64,000 bases of DNA from Rhodococcus sp. CH91 (GCF_022554085.1 NZ_JAKFYR010000004.1:1-64000), one strand, 5' to 3'. Shown: positions 35,573 to 45,129, counted from the stretch's first letter. The notes: generated by a model from the letters alone, not told the origin. Made by a program: numbers and translations.

Positions 35573-36514
35573 ATGACGGAACCGGCGAGCGACACGGCAG
35601 GCACGGATGTGATCCTGCGGGACGTGACCCTGCGCGACGGACTGCAGTTGACCAGCAAACTGCTGCCCACCGAGCGCAAGGTGGAGATCGTGCGGAGCCT
35701 GCTCGCGGCAGGAGTTCCCGAACTCGAGATCGGATCCCTGGCCCGCGCCGACCTGGTGCCCCCGATGGCGAACAGCCTCGACCTCGTCGCGGCGCTGACC
35801 GAGGAAGAACTCGACCGGTGCTGGATCTGGGTGGCCACCCCCCGCCACGTGGAGAAGGCGATCGCGGCCGGCGCCCGCCGGTTCCAGTACTGCTTCTCGG
35901 TCTCGGACGCCCACAACCGTGCCAACATCGGCCGCGACACCGAGGACAGCCTCGCGGCGATGCCGTCGGCGATCGAACGCGCCCACGCCGCGGGCGGCAG
36001 TATCCAGTTGTGCCTGGCGACCTCCTTCACGTGCCCGTTCGACGGGCCGGTCGATCCCGACCGGGTCGTGGAGATCGCGAACGATCCGCGGACCGACGGG
36101 GCCGCGGACATCGTCGTCGCCGACACCCTGGGCCAGGCCGTGCCGGGGCAGGTGTCCTCGCTGGTCGCGCGGCTGGCGGCCGAGTCCCCCGCTCGGCGGA
36201 TCGTGTACCACGGGCACGACACCTGGGGGCTGGGGGTCTCCGACAGCCTCGCCGCGATCGCCGCCGGGGCGAGCGTCGTCGACGGCGCGCTCGCCGGCCT
36301 CGGCGGATGCCCGTTCGCCCCCGGGGCGAGCGGCAACACCGCGAGCGAGGACCTGCTGTTCGCGACGCGCCCGTCCTGGCTCGACCCGGACGTCTTCGGA
36401 GCTCTCGTCCGCCTCGGCGAGGACATCGTGACCGAACTGGGCGAACCGAACCGGTCGCGCGCCCGTCAGGGCGCCCGGTCCGAAGCCGACGCCTTCGACT
36501 GGGTGCTGCGGTGA
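35573..36514 (+). CDS. Hydroxymethylglutaryl-CoA lyase-like enzyme
   Basis: 313-residue TIM-barrel lyase of the HMGL/DRE-TIM superfamily. Cleaves HMG-CoA to acetoacetate and acetyl-CoA in leucine degradation, or a related 3-hydroxy-3-methylacyl-CoA. Metal/substrate motif VTLRDGLQ at residues 18-25, and the signature GGCPFAPGASGN with catalytic Cys246. The usual SPKWVPQMAD equivalent reads SLARADLVPPMANS, so the substrate could differ. ATG 35573 has GGAGGCGGAG upstream. Its TGA overlaps the GTG of the glycerate kinase gene. Confidence 0.9.
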   Translation: MTEPASDTAGTDVILRDVTLRDGLQLTSKLLPTERKVEIVRSLLAAGVPELEIGSLARADLVPPMANSLDLVAALTEEELDRCWIWVATPRHVEKAIAAGARRFQYCFSVSDAHNRANIGRDTEDSLAAMPSAIERAHAAGGSIQLCLATSFTCPFDGPVDPDRVVEIANDPRTDGAADIVVADTLGQAVPGQVSSLVARLAAESPARRIVYHGHDTWGLGVSDSLAAIAAGASVVDGALAGLGGCPFAPGASGNTASEDLLFATRPSWLDPDVFGALVRLGEDIVTELGEPNRSRARQGARSEADAFDWVLR

Positions 36515-37470
36515 CGCGGATCCTGATCGCCCCGGACAGTTTCAAAGGCACCTATTCGGCCACGGAGGTCGCCGACGCGATCGCCGCCGGCGCCGAGAGC
36601 GCCGGGCACACCGCGATCCGGATGCCCGTCGCGGACGGCGGCGAGGGCACTCTCGAGGCGCTCACCGAACCTCTCGGACTCGATCGGATCGAGGTCGACG
36701 CCGTGAATCCGTGGCGCGCACCGTGTCGCGGCCTGCTCGGCATGTCCCCGGACGGGACGGCGGTCGTCGAACTCGCCACCGCGAGCGGCATCACCACCCC
36801 GCACGCCGGTCCCCGCGACGCCGTCACGGCCGACACCTACGGCACCGGCCTCGTCATGGCGGAAGCCGTCCGGCGCGGCGCACGGCACATCGTCGTCGCC
36901 GCGGGTGGATCGGCGACGACCGACGGCGGTGCGGGTGCGATCGCCGCGATCGAGGAACGAGGCGGGCTCGGCGACGCGCGGGTCACCGTGCTCTCCGACG
37001 TCACGACCCGCTACACCGATGCGGCACGGATCTTCGGGCCACAGAAGGGTGCCGATCCTGCTGCCGTCGACCTGCTCACGCGGCGGCTCGAAGCGACGGC
37101 GCGGACCCTGCCGCGTGATCCACGACAGGTGGACGGCACGGGTGCGGCCGGTGGGTTCTCCGGCGGCATGTGGTCGAGGTTCGGTGCCGAACTGCGTTCG
37201 GGTGCCGACTTCGTGCTCGACGCAGTGGGATTCGACGACGCCGTGCGCACCGCCGATCTCGTGGTCGTCGGCGAAGGACGCCTCGACGGCCAGTCGCGGG
37301 CGGGCAAGATCGTCTCGGCGATCCTCGCGCGGTGCGACGACCTACCGGTGGTGGCGGTGGTCGGCTCGGTCGGCGAGGATCTCGGCGATTTCCGCGCTCG
37401 CTTCACGGATGTCGTCGTGGCCTCCGATGCCGCGGCCCTGACCCGTGCAGGGCACGAGCTGCGGGTGTGA
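36511..37470 (+). CDS. Glycerate kinase (GckA/GarK family)
   Basis: 319 residues. Phosphorylates D-glycerate with ATP, feeding glyoxylate, serine or glycerate metabolism into glycolysis. Typical sequence blocks: APDSFKGTYSATEVADAIAAG at the start (shown 20 or fewer at a time: APDSFKGTYSA), PVADGGEGTLEAL, IVVAAGGSATTDGGAG, FGPQKGADP and GEGRLDGQSRAGK. Starts with GTG overlapping the lyase stop, so the two are translated together although no shared pathway is known. A small hairpin follows the stop. Confidence 0.94.
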   Translation: MTRILIAPDSFKGTYSATEVADAIAAGAESAGHTAIRMPVADGGEGTLEALTEPLGLDRIEVDAVNPWRAPCRGLLGMSPDGTAVVELATASGITTPHAGPRDAVTADTYGTGLVMAEAVRRGARHIVVAAGGSATTDGGAGAIAAIEERGGLGDARVTVLSDVTTRYTDAARIFGPQKGADPAAVDLLTRRLEATARTLPRDPRQVDGTGAAGGFSGGMWSRFGAELRSGADFVLDAVGFDDAVRTADLVVVGEGRLDGQSRAGKIVSAILARCDDLPVVAVVGSVGEDLGDFRARFTDVVVASDAAALTRAGHELRV

Positions 37471-37477
37471 CCCTCAC

Positions 37478-37498
37478 GACCGCAGTGATGCTGCGGTC
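37478..37498. terminator. Short hairpin in a convergent gap
   Basis: GACCGCAG (37478-37485) and CTGCGGTC (37491-37498) with loop TGATG lie between the glycerate kinase stop and the stop of the minus-strand gene. Confidence 0.5.
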
Positions 37499-38507
37499 AC
37501 GGCGTGCTGGGTGGCGTGCCCTCGCACGGCGGCGCCGCCGGCACCGTCTCCTCCGGGGACGGCACCTGTCCGGCATCCGGATCGGAGGCGCGGGCCGGCC
37601 ACGAGGCCGGCCGCACGTCGGAACACGGATCCTCGACGAGCGGGCGATCGGGCTGGGGAACCGGCGAAGGCGGTGGTGCGACCGCGGTTTGCAGACCCGG
37701 AGCGGATCGGCCCGGCTGCGTGCCACCGCCCACCGCGACGGCCAGTCCCCCACCCAGCAGAGCGACGAGGAGGACGAGCGTGGCCAGCAGGACGGTTCCG
37801 CGACGACGCCCGGCGGGCGCCGCGGCGACGGGCGGGACGCGACGTTCGGCGGCGACGAGCGCCGCCCCGGTCGCGCGGTGCCACGGCACTCCGTGCGGAG
37901 TGACGAAGGGAACGCCGAGAACGGTCGAGAGCTCTCGTGCGGGCGCGGCGTCGCCGGGCCGAAGATCGAGGAAGACCACGGCGGCAGGGGACGTCCCGGC
38001 GCGGGCGATCGCCTCGTCCATCGCCTCGGGCAGCGACTGTGTGTGGGGGCCGAATTCGTCGCCCTCGGGGCTGACCGTGGACAGCACCGTCCGTGACGGG
38101 ACGTCGACGACGGAGGCGGATTCCACCCCGAAAGTGCGGGTGTGCAAGGCCAGTACCGGCAGGTCCGACAACTCCGGCGCCCCGGCGAGGAAGGCCAGAC
38201 GCGCGTCGTCGAGCACGACGACGTCGACGTCGAGGCCGAGGACGGCCCGCACCGCCTCGGCGACCGGCTCCGCGTCCTGATCGTTCTCCTGACCCGTCAC
38301 CACCGCTGCCGCGACGAGATTCAGAGATGCCGACGCCGCACGTTCGGCCATGACGGTGGCGGCGGCAGCGGCCGCGTCCGCCGGGTCGGCTCCGGGTGCG
38401 CCGAAGCCCCGCTGGGAGTCGAACGGGCCGAGAGCCGGCACGTCGGCGTCCACGAGGACCGCGCACACCTCACCGTCGTCCAAAGAGATGCCGAGCATCG
38501 GGCGCAT
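37497..38507 (-). CDS. Single-span membrane protein with proline-rich tail
   Basis: 336 residues. An N-terminal domain of ~220 residues with repeating beta/alpha segments (MLGISLDDGEVCAVLVDADV, VVVLDDARLAFLAG) is reminiscent of actin/ASKHA-type folds, but without a convincing ATP motif. One membrane span follows (TVLLATLVLLVALLGGGLAV, about 235-255), then a Pro-rich extracytoplasmic tail (PPPSPVPQPDRP). Topology would be N-in, C-out. ATG 38507 has GAGGGACGG upstream; ATG 38498 is in frame. Downstream of the lipoprotein and DUF1023 genes on the same strand. No function assigned. Confidence 0.8.
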   Translation of the reverse strand: MRPMLGISLDDGEVCAVLVDADVPALGPFDSQRGFGAPGADPADAAAAAATVMAERAASASLNLVAAAVVTGQENDQDAEPVAEAVRAVLGLDVDVVVLDDARLAFLAGAPELSDLPVLALHTRTFGVESASVVDVPSRTVLSTVSPEGDEFGPHTQSLPEAMDEAIARAGTSPAAVVFLDLRPGDAAPARELSTVLGVPFVTPHGVPWHRATGAALVAAERRVPPVAAAPAGRRRGTVLLATLVLLVALLGGGLAVAVGGGTQPGRSAPGLQTAVAPPPSPVPQPDRPLVEDPCSDVRPASWPARASDPDAGQVPSPEETVPAAPPCEGTPPSTP

Positions 38508-38590
38508 CTGTCCGTCCCTCCACGGCTGCCTGCACGATTCGCGACGCCCTGCACGGCGGTCGCCCGAACGAGCCTAACCGACACGTGCGG

Positions 38591-39082
38591 TCACTTCCGG
38601 TAACAACCGACCGTGAGTCCGACGACCGCGGCGGTGTAACTCCCGAAGGTGATGTACGAACCGTCGGCCGCGAACATCCGCAGCGTGAAGCCGGTGTCGG
38701 GCGGGAGCACGAGGCGACCGTGGAAACCCGCCCGCGATGCGGTCTCCTCGAAGAGTTCAGCGGCGCGGTCGAGTTCGTCCACCGGCACCGGACGGCTCGA
38801 TCCGTGGATCGGAAGGTGCACCGTCACACCGCGCGTACCGTCGCGCAGGACACATCCGGCGGTCGTGCCGTCGTATCTCGGTTCGAATCGAACTCCGGGG
38901 AACTCGGCGGACAGCACCGTCAGGACGTCGCGCTGGACAGCGGTGTAGAACTCCACGGCACCCGCGCTGGTCGTGGCGACCGGTTCGGGCATCGGAACGG
39001 GCGTCACCGTGGTCGTGCACGCCGCGACGAAGGGGAACAGCAGGGCGACGAGCACACGGGCGAGCCGCGGCATGGCGGTCAC
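38591..39082 (-). CDS. Putative lipoprotein
   Basis: 163 residues. Signal peptide with lipobox VAAC (Cys about residue 22) followed by a Thr/Pro-rich spacer. The mature domain has paired cysteines (GCVLRDG and the C-terminal GCYRK) that could form a disulfide and resembles small actinobacterial lipoproteins of unknown function. The GTG start at 39082 overlaps the stop of the DUF1023-type hydrolase gene, so the two are co-translated. Extracytoplasmic, membrane-anchored. Confidence 0.8.
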   Translation of the reverse strand: MTAMPRLARVLVALLFPFVAACTTTVTPVPMPEPVATTSAGAVEFYTAVQRDVLTVLSAEFPGVRFEPRYDGTTAGCVLRDGTRGVTVHLPIHGSSRPVPVDELDRAAELFEETASRAGFHGRLVLPPDTGFTLRMFAADGSYITFGSYTAAVVGLTVGCYRK

Positions 39083-40671
39083 GACGTACTCCGTTCTGCG
39101 GTGCCGGTGACGACGCCCGCGATGTGATGGGAACTCGACGTTCCGGGATCGAGATAGGAACTGTGGCCGGTGATGCCGGCGAGCGGGACACCCGTCGCGG
39201 TCGTGCCCGGCCCGGTAGGAAGATGGGTGAGCCCGTCGAGGAAACTCGGGTCGCCGCCGAAGGTGCCGGCGTCGGCGACGAAGTCGCGGTCGGCCTCTGC
39301 GAGATAGGCGGATCCGGGTGGGATCCGCAACTCACCGATGTCGTCGGTCCCGATTCCCGGGGCACCGAGGAAGACGGCGGCATCGGCCGCGCCGGTGTCC
39401 TTCAGCGCCATGCCCGTGACGAGCGCGCCGTACGAGTGCCCGACCGCGGTGACCCGCGGATCGTCGGGGCGGGAGGCGGCGATCCCGTCGAGGAAATCCG
39501 TGAGCCGAGGCGCGGCGATCTGCGCGGCGAGATCGGAGACGGGGCTGCGCTCGGTGAAGGCGAGCCCCCACCCCCAATGGGGCGCTTGATAGTTCATCCA
39601 GGTGACGGCGGCCACCGAGGTTTCGCTCTCGGGGCCACCGAGGTGGAGCCGGGCAGTCTCGCGCAGTGCCGCGACCTGGGTGTCGTAACCCTCGAGATTG
39701 CCCTGCACGGTCGACCCCGCACCCGGAACGAAGACGGCCACGTGGGCGGCGGTGTCGACGTCCCCGACCGCCACGGCCGCCATCGCTTCACGCCCGGACA
39801 GATCGAGGGCGAGAAGGTGCCGGTCGCTGTGGGCGAGAGTCGCCTCGATCGCGTCGAGCGCCTCGAGTTTCTTCCGCGTCTGTTCCAGATCCGCGTCGGC
39901 GTCGGTGAACAGACCGGTGACTCCGCTCCGGCCGAGTGCCGTCCCGCCCAGGAACATCGCATCGAGCCGGTCCTGCAGATGTGCCGCCGCCGCCTCGAGG
40001 CGGTGGCGTTCACTGTCGAGCAGTGCACGATTGGCGAGATCTCGGGTGGCAGCGGGAATTCCGTCGAGTGCGCCGATGCGCTCGGGACGCTCGGCCGCCA
40101 GCGCGGTCCGGGTCGTGTCGTCGAGTCCGCTCCACCATCGCGCGACCTCGCCGGGATCGGCGCCCGCATCCGGGAGAACGGGCAGCGGTGACGGGCCGGA
40201 GCGTGGGAATGCCGCGTACATCCGGCCGCCGTCGGCGAACGCTGCTGCGGCCGAGTCGGGTTCACCGGACAGGTGAACCCACGCCTCACGGTCGAGAGCG
40301 TCCGCACGGGCGAGCACGGAGTCCAGCGGCACCTTCAGCAGATCGTCGTCCTGGACGGCGAAACCACGTTCCGCGGCCCGGGCACGCAGCTCGTCCAGCT
40401 CGGTCCGCAGCGCCCGCAGGCGCGGCGCGACGAATCGCGCGCACCGCGCCACCCGCCGGAACGAATCCGACTGCGCGTCGAGATCGACACTGTGCGAGGA
40501 CAACCCGGCGAAGGCTCCGTCGTACGCCGCGCCTCGCCAGGTGCTGCCGAAGGAAGCCCGCCGCAGCACATCGCCTGCGACGACGTCGAGCGCGTCGGCG
40601 CACCGCCCCAGTTCGGCCCCCACCTGCTCGAGCGCATCGGGATCCCAGCCCGCCAGTTCGTCCACCCGCAC
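39079..40671 (-). CDS. DUF1023-type alpha/beta hydrolase
   Basis: About 530 residues. The N-terminal half is helical (WXG100-like helical packing in AELGRCADALDVVAGD, TWRGAAYDGAFAGL). The C-terminal half is an alpha/beta hydrolase with AVGHSYGALVTGMAL (nucleophile Ser around residue 410) and a late His in GHSSYLDPG. This domain pair is a standard actinobacterial family of unknown substrate, often linked with secretion or cell-envelope functions. Start uncertain: GTG 40671 follows AGGGGG by nine bases, ATG 40698 lacks a site. Co-translated with a lipoprotein gene. Confidence 0.87.
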   Translation of the reverse strand: MRVDELAGWDPDALEQVGAELGRCADALDVVAGDVLRRASFGSTWRGAAYDGAFAGLSSHSVDLDAQSDSFRRVARCARFVAPRLRALRTELDELRARAAERGFAVQDDDLLKVPLDSVLARADALDREAWVHLSGEPDSAAAAFADGGRMYAAFPRSGPSPLPVLPDAGADPGEVARWWSGLDDTTRTALAAERPERIGALDGIPAATRDLANRALLDSERHRLEAAAAHLQDRLDAMFLGGTALGRSGVTGLFTDADADLEQTRKKLEALDAIEATLAHSDRHLLALDLSGREAMAAVAVGDVDTAAHVAVFVPGAGSTVQGNLEGYDTQVAALRETARLHLGGPESETSVAAVTWMNYQAPHWGWGLAFTERSPVSDLAAQIAAPRLTDFLDGIAASRPDDPRVTAVGHSYGALVTGMALKDTGAADAAVFLGAPGIGTDDIGELRIPPGSAYLAEADRDFVADAGTFGGDPSFLDGLTHLPTGPGTTATGVPLAGITGHSSYLDPGTSSSHHIAGVVTGTAERSTS

Positions 40672-40716
40672 GACCACCACCCCCTGCCGCGGGAGCATAG
40701 GGGGCAGATACGGCTA

Positions 40717-40745
40717 CCGGCCCGCGGAATACTCCGACGGGCCGG
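40717..40745 (-). terminator. Hairpin after the FtsX-type permease gene
   Basis: CCGGCCCG (40717-40724) and CGGGCCGG (40738-40745) around a 13-base loop, 58 bp past the permease stop. Confidence 0.55.
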
Positions 40746-40802
40746 CAACTGTGGACAACTTTCCTCGCTGTGGAATCTCCATGACGCCACGGTGGTGGAG
40801 AA

Positions 40803-43322
40803 CTACATGTCACTGATCGCTTCGAGAGGCGGTGTCTTCGCCGCACGCTGGCCCGGCCACAACGCCGCGATCACACCGATGATCCCGGATGCGACGAGCA
40901 TGCCCACGACCTGCGACCACGGCACGGAGATGATGTCGAGCCCCTGATCGGCGAGCGTGCGGACGAACGCCCACCCGAAGGCGAGACCGAGCACGACACC
41001 CACCACGGCACCGAAGACCGCGATGAGCAGCGATTCGAGATAGATCGTGCGGCGCACCTGCGACCGCTGCATGCCGACCGCACGGAGCATGCCGATCTCC
41101 CGTCGCCGCTCCACCACGGACAGGGCGAGAGTGTTGACGATGCCGAGGATGGCGATGACCACCGCGAGCGCGAGCAGGCCGTACAGGATCGCGAGCAGCA
41201 TGTCGATCTGCTGGGCCTGCTGCCCCTTGAACTGTTCGCGGTCGAGGACCTGGACGACGACGAATTCCTTGACGGCATCCTGGATCGACGTGCGCACGGC
41301 CTCGGACTCGTCGACGGTGTTCATGAGAACCACGAGCGCGGTGCGGGAGGTGGGCGGGGTGAACTGCTCGAACAACTGCTGCGAGATCACCCACGGACCG
41401 ATCAGCTGGTTGTCCTCGAAGATTCCGGCGACGGTGGTCTCGACGGTGTCCCCGTCCCGGCTGGTGAGCGGCACGGTGGCCCCCACCTCCCAGCCACGCT
41501 CGGCGGCCGCACTCGCCGAGACCAGGATCTGATCGCCCGTCACGTCGACCGTGCCCGCGGTGATCGCGAGGTCCAGAACGTCCTGCAGCGGCCCACCGGC
41601 AGCAGCGCCGAACTCGAAGTCCTGGTCGATCTTGGCCTGCACCCCGTAGACCGGTACGACCTCCTCGACACCGTCGACGGTGCGCACGGCCTCCGCAGCC
41701 GGAGCGGGGACGCCGAACATCTGGGGTCCGGTCAGCATGAAGTCCGCCTCGACGCCGTTGTCGACGAGCGCGTCGACACTGGCCTTCGCCGACGACCCGA
41801 ACACGCCGATCACGGAGACGAGCATCAACCCCAGCGTGAGGGCGAAGGCGGTCGCCGCGGTCCGGCGGGGATTGCGGGTCGCGTTGGTGCGGGCGAGCCG
41901 TCCGATCGCCCCGAAGGGACGGGCGAACACCGCACCGAGGGCATTGACGACGGGCCGGGAGAGCGCCGGGGCGGCGAACAGGACCGCGAGGATCAGCAGG
42001 AGCGCACCGATCCCGACGGTGGCAGCGGCACCGCCACCGACTCCCTGTGCGCCGACCACGACGAGGACCACACCGGCGACCGCGCAGAGCACACCGACGA
42101 TCGTGCGGACACGCAGAGAGTCGACGGTCGCGGTCGACTCCTCACGCATCGCGGCGACCGGCGGAACGCGGGTCGCCCGGCGGGCCGGAGCGTAGGCACT
42201 GATCATCGTCACGATCACACCCACGAGCAGCGCCACGATCACGGTGCGCGGGGACAACTGCAGCGGCCCGGACGGCAGTCCCAGGTCTGCGGCGTTGAGG
42301 GCTGCGCGCAGACCGTACGCGAGGGCGACACCCGCGGCGATGCCGAGAATGCTGCCGATCAGACCGACGACGAAGGCCTCGAGCGTGACCGACCGGCCGA
42401 CCTGCTTACGGCTCGCGCCGATCGCGCGGAGCAGGGCGAGTTCGCGAAGACGCTGGGCGACGATCATCGAGAAGGTGTTGTAGATGATGAAGGTGCCGAC
42501 GAGCAGAGCGATCGCGCCGAACGCGAGCAGGAAGTAGTTGAGGAAGTTCAGCGCCTCCGAAACCTGCGATTTGGTCTCCTCGGTGACTTCGGCACCGGTC
42601 TGGACCTTCAGGTCCGGGAGCGCTGCGGCGATCTCGTCGCGCAACTGGTCGGGCGAGAGCGAGCCGTCGCTTGCGACGTCGAGGAAATTGACGTGCCGGC
42701 CGTCGGTGAACAGCTGGGAGGCCTGCTGTTCGGTGAACATCGCCCCGAGATAGCCGCCGGTGTCGGTCTCGAGCTGATAGACCCCGCTGATCGTCACGGG
42801 CATCGTGCCCTGGGTGACGGTCAGTACCGTCGTCCGGTCACCGACGGCGAGCGAGCCACGTTCGGCCGCGCTCTCGTTGAGGGCGATCTGTCCGCTCTCC
42901 GCGGGCGGGCCGCCGGTCACGAAGGTCTGGGGGTCACCGACGAGCTGGTCCGGTGGGATGTAGGCGAAGCCCTCGGCGGGCGCGCCGCCGGTCTGGATGG
43001 CGGCTCCCGCGGAGTCGAGGACGATGACTCCTCCGGCGATCGACGGGGAGACCCGTTCGACGCCGGGAAGTGCGGTCACCGTGTCGATGTCCTCGACCGG
43101 CACGCCGCTGGTGCCGTTCTCGGCGGTGCTGACCCGGACATCGACACCTTTCGCGACATCACCGAAGATTCCGTCGAAGGTGCGCTGCAGCGTGTCGGTG
43201 AACACGAACGAACCGGTGATGAAGGCCGTGCCGAGCACCACCGAGAGCACGGTCAGGGCGAGCCGCACCTTGTGGGCGGCGAGGTTGCGCAGGGCAACTC
43301 TGCGGATGGGATTTCCACTCAT
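40803..43322 (-). CDS. ABC transporter permease, FtsX/MacB type
   Basis: 839 residues, ten predicted spans: an N-terminal span (LALTVLSVVLGTAFITGSFV), a large extracytoplasmic domain, three-span FtsX block (~265-400), further spans at 410-440 and 490, a second extracytoplasmic domain, and a C-terminal FtsX block (~715-830). This duplicated layout belongs to lipoprotein-release or peptide-export permeases. Eleven bases separate it from its ATPase gene. The cargo is unknown; a substrate inserted in the membrane (lipoprotein, peptide or antibiotic) is typical for the class. Confidence 0.93.
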   Translation of the reverse strand: MSGNPIRRVALRNLAAHKVRLALTVLSVVLGTAFITGSFVFTDTLQRTFDGIFGDVAKGVDVRVSTAENGTSGVPVEDIDTVTALPGVERVSPSIAGGVIVLDSAGAAIQTGGAPAEGFAYIPPDQLVGDPQTFVTGGPPAESGQIALNESAAERGSLAVGDRTTVLTVTQGTMPVTISGVYQLETDTGGYLGAMFTEQQASQLFTDGRHVNFLDVASDGSLSPDQLRDEIAAALPDLKVQTGAEVTEETKSQVSEALNFLNYFLLAFGAIALLVGTFIIYNTFSMIVAQRLRELALLRAIGASRKQVGRSVTLEAFVVGLIGSILGIAAGVALAYGLRAALNAADLGLPSGPLQLSPRTVIVALLVGVIVTMISAYAPARRATRVPPVAAMREESTATVDSLRVRTIVGVLCAVAGVVLVVVGAQGVGGGAAATVGIGALLLILAVLFAAPALSRPVVNALGAVFARPFGAIGRLARTNATRNPRRTAATAFALTLGLMLVSVIGVFGSSAKASVDALVDNGVEADFMLTGPQMFGVPAPAAEAVRTVDGVEEVVPVYGVQAKIDQDFEFGAAAGGPLQDVLDLAITAGTVDVTGDQILVSASAAAERGWEVGATVPLTSRDGDTVETTVAGIFEDNQLIGPWVISQQLFEQFTPPTSRTALVVLMNTVDESEAVRTSIQDAVKEFVVVQVLDREQFKGQQAQQIDMLLAILYGLLALAVVIAILGIVNTLALSVVERRREIGMLRAVGMQRSQVRRTIYLESLLIAVFGAVVGVVLGLAFGWAFVRTLADQGLDIISVPWSQVVGMLVASGIIGVIAALWPGQRAAKTPPLEAISDM

Positions 43323-43333
43323 CGCGGCGTCTC

Positions 43334-44095
43334 CTATTCCGCTACGGGCGCCGCGGAGGCGGGATCGAACTGCTTCATCCGGTCGAGCACGCGGTCGGCC
43401 GTGGGTTCGCGCATCTCGTCGACGATGCGGCCGTCGGCGAGGAAGACCACGCGGTCGGCGTAACCGGCGGCCCGCGGGTCGTGGGTGACGATCACGACGG
43501 TCTGGTCGAACTCGTCCACGGCGGCCCGGAGGATGGACAGCACCTCACCCGAGGAGCGGGAGTCGAGATTGCCCGTCGGCTCGTCGCCGAAGATGATCTC
43601 GGGCCGTCCCGCGAGCGCACGCGCACACGCGACGCGCTGCTGCTGGCCACCGGACAGTTCGCCGGGACGGTGCCCGAGGCGATCGGTGAGACCGAGGCGC
43701 GTGACGACGGTGTCGATCCATTCCTGGTCGACCTTGCGACCCGCGATGTCCACCGGGAGGGTGATGTTCTCGAGCGCGGTGAGTGTCGGGACGAGGTTGA
43801 AGGCCTGGAAGACGAAGCCGATGCGGTCGCGCCGCAACTGCGTCATCGCCTTGTCGGACAGGGTGGTCAGGTCGGTGTCGCCGATGAAGACCGCTCCGGA
43901 CGTCGCGCTGTCGAGACCCGCGAGGCAGTGCATGAGGGTCGACTTGCCCGATCCGGAGGGGCCCATGATCGCGGTGAACTCACCGGCGGCGAAGTCCGCG
44001 GTCACGCCGTCGAGGGCGTGCACCGCGGTTTCTCCGGTTCCGTAGATCTTCTTCAGGTCCTGGGCGCGGGCTGCTGGGGCCGTATGCGATCGCAT
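43334..44095 (-). CDS. ABC transporter ATP-binding protein, LolD/MacB type
   Basis: 253 residues. Walker A GPSGSGKST (Lys51), Q-loop FVFQAFNLVPTLTALENI, signature LSGGQQQRVACARAL, Walker B IIFGDEPTGNLDS and switch His in VIVTHD. The EPTGNLDS sequence is typical of the LolD/MacB group. Start ATG 44095 has GGGAAG nine bases upstream; ATG 44104 is in frame but has no spacing. Pairs with the FtsX-type permease that follows. Confidence 0.95.
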   Translation of the reverse strand: MRSHTAPAARAQDLKKIYGTGETAVHALDGVTADFAAGEFTAIMGPSGSGKSTLMHCLAGLDSATSGAVFIGDTDLTTLSDKAMTQLRRDRIGFVFQAFNLVPTLTALENITLPVDIAGRKVDQEWIDTVVTRLGLTDRLGHRPGELSGGQQQRVACARALAGRPEIIFGDEPTGNLDSRSSGEVLSILRAAVDEFDQTVVIVTHDPRAAGYADRVVFLADGRIVDEMREPTADRVLDRMKQFDPASAAPVAE

Positions 44096-44240
44096 GGAAC
44101 CCATCTTCCCGGTGCGGCGCCTCCGGCACCATCGGGGAGTTCCCCGATCTTCGATCCGGGGCTGCGGAGGACTCGCCACCGCGGCTCCTCCCCTGCGGCG
44201 AGCAGGTGTTCCGGGCGGGCCGGTCCCACCCGGCCGGACC

Positions 44241-45002
44241 TCATGCCCAGCGTGCCTGCCCTCCGTCCAGAGGAATCGTCGCGCCGGTCAGATACCGCGC
44301 GTCGTCGCTCACGATCCACGCCACGGCACGTCCGATGTCCTGTTCGGGGTCTCCGATGCGCCGGAGCGGGATCGACTTCACGAACGCGTCGGCCTCGTCG
44401 GGGTTGGTCTCGGTCCACCACTTCAGTCCGGGCGACAGGGCGTGCGGGGCGACGGCGTTGACCCGGATGCCGTCGACACCCCACTCGGATGCCGCGGTGC
44501 GGGTCAGCGAGCGCAGGGCCTCCTTCGTCGAGGCGTATCCGCCGTACCCGCTCGTGTCCCAGCGCACCGCGGCGGAGGTGACCATGTTGACGATCGAACC
44601 ACCCCCGCGAGCCTTCATGATCGGATGGACGAGTTGCATCGCGTGCAGTGCGGACAGCGGACCGGAACGGTACGCCTTCTCCAGGACCGCGGGTTTCAGG
44701 TCGAGCAGCGGCCCGAGCGGGTTGAAGCTCGCGTTGTTGACGAGGATGTCGACGCCGCCGAGCAGCTCGACCGTCCGTTCCACGGCTGCGGTGACCTCTG
44801 CCGGATCGGCGATGTCGCACACGATCGGCTCCGCGGTGCCTCCGAGAGCGCGGATCTGCTCGACGGTGTCCACCAGTTTCGATTCGGTCCGGCCGGTGAC
44901 CGCGATCGCCGCGCCGTCACGGGCGAGCGCGAAGGCGACACCCTGACCGATTCCCTGCCCCGCTCCGGTGATCAACGCGATCCTGCCGTCGAGTGTGCCC
45001 AT
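44241..45002 (-). CDS. Short-chain dehydrogenase/reductase
   Basis: 253 residues, classical SDR: TGAGQGIG cofactor motif at residues 12-19, NNAS at ~89, catalytic Ser in VNMVTSAAV and Tyr/Lys in YGGYASTK. The GRTESK segment after the second strand favours NADP(H) over NAD(H). Substrate unknown. It lies 145 bp upstream of the LolD-type ATPase gene and is divergent from the endonuclease gene, so it is probably a single-gene unit. Confidence 0.93.
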   Translation of the reverse strand: MGTLDGRIALITGAGQGIGQGVAFALARDGAAIAVTGRTESKLVDTVEQIRALGGTAEPIVCDIADPAEVTAAVERTVELLGGVDILVNNASFNPLGPLLDLKPAVLEKAYRSGPLSALHAMQLVHPIMKARGGGSIVNMVTSAAVRWDTSGYGGYASTKEALRSLTRTAASEWGVDGIRVNAVAPHALSPGLKWWTETNPDEADAFVKSIPLRRIGDPEQDIGRAVAWIVSDDARYLTGATIPLDGGQARWA

Positions 45003-45123
45003 GCGTCGTCCGTCCCTCGTTGTTCGTCGATACTGCCGACCCGTCGTTTCCCTCGAACGCGACGAGTCGAGCAGATTCCGGGCAGGCCCGTGCGTCGAGG
45101 TCCCGGTCGCCGGGACACTCCCC

Positions 45124-45129
45124 TACCCT
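45124..45129 (+). promoter_or_regulatory. -10 element of a probable leaderless transcript
   Basis: TACCCT ends seven bases before the ATG at 45137; no ribosome-binding site precedes that ATG. Confidence 0.5.
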
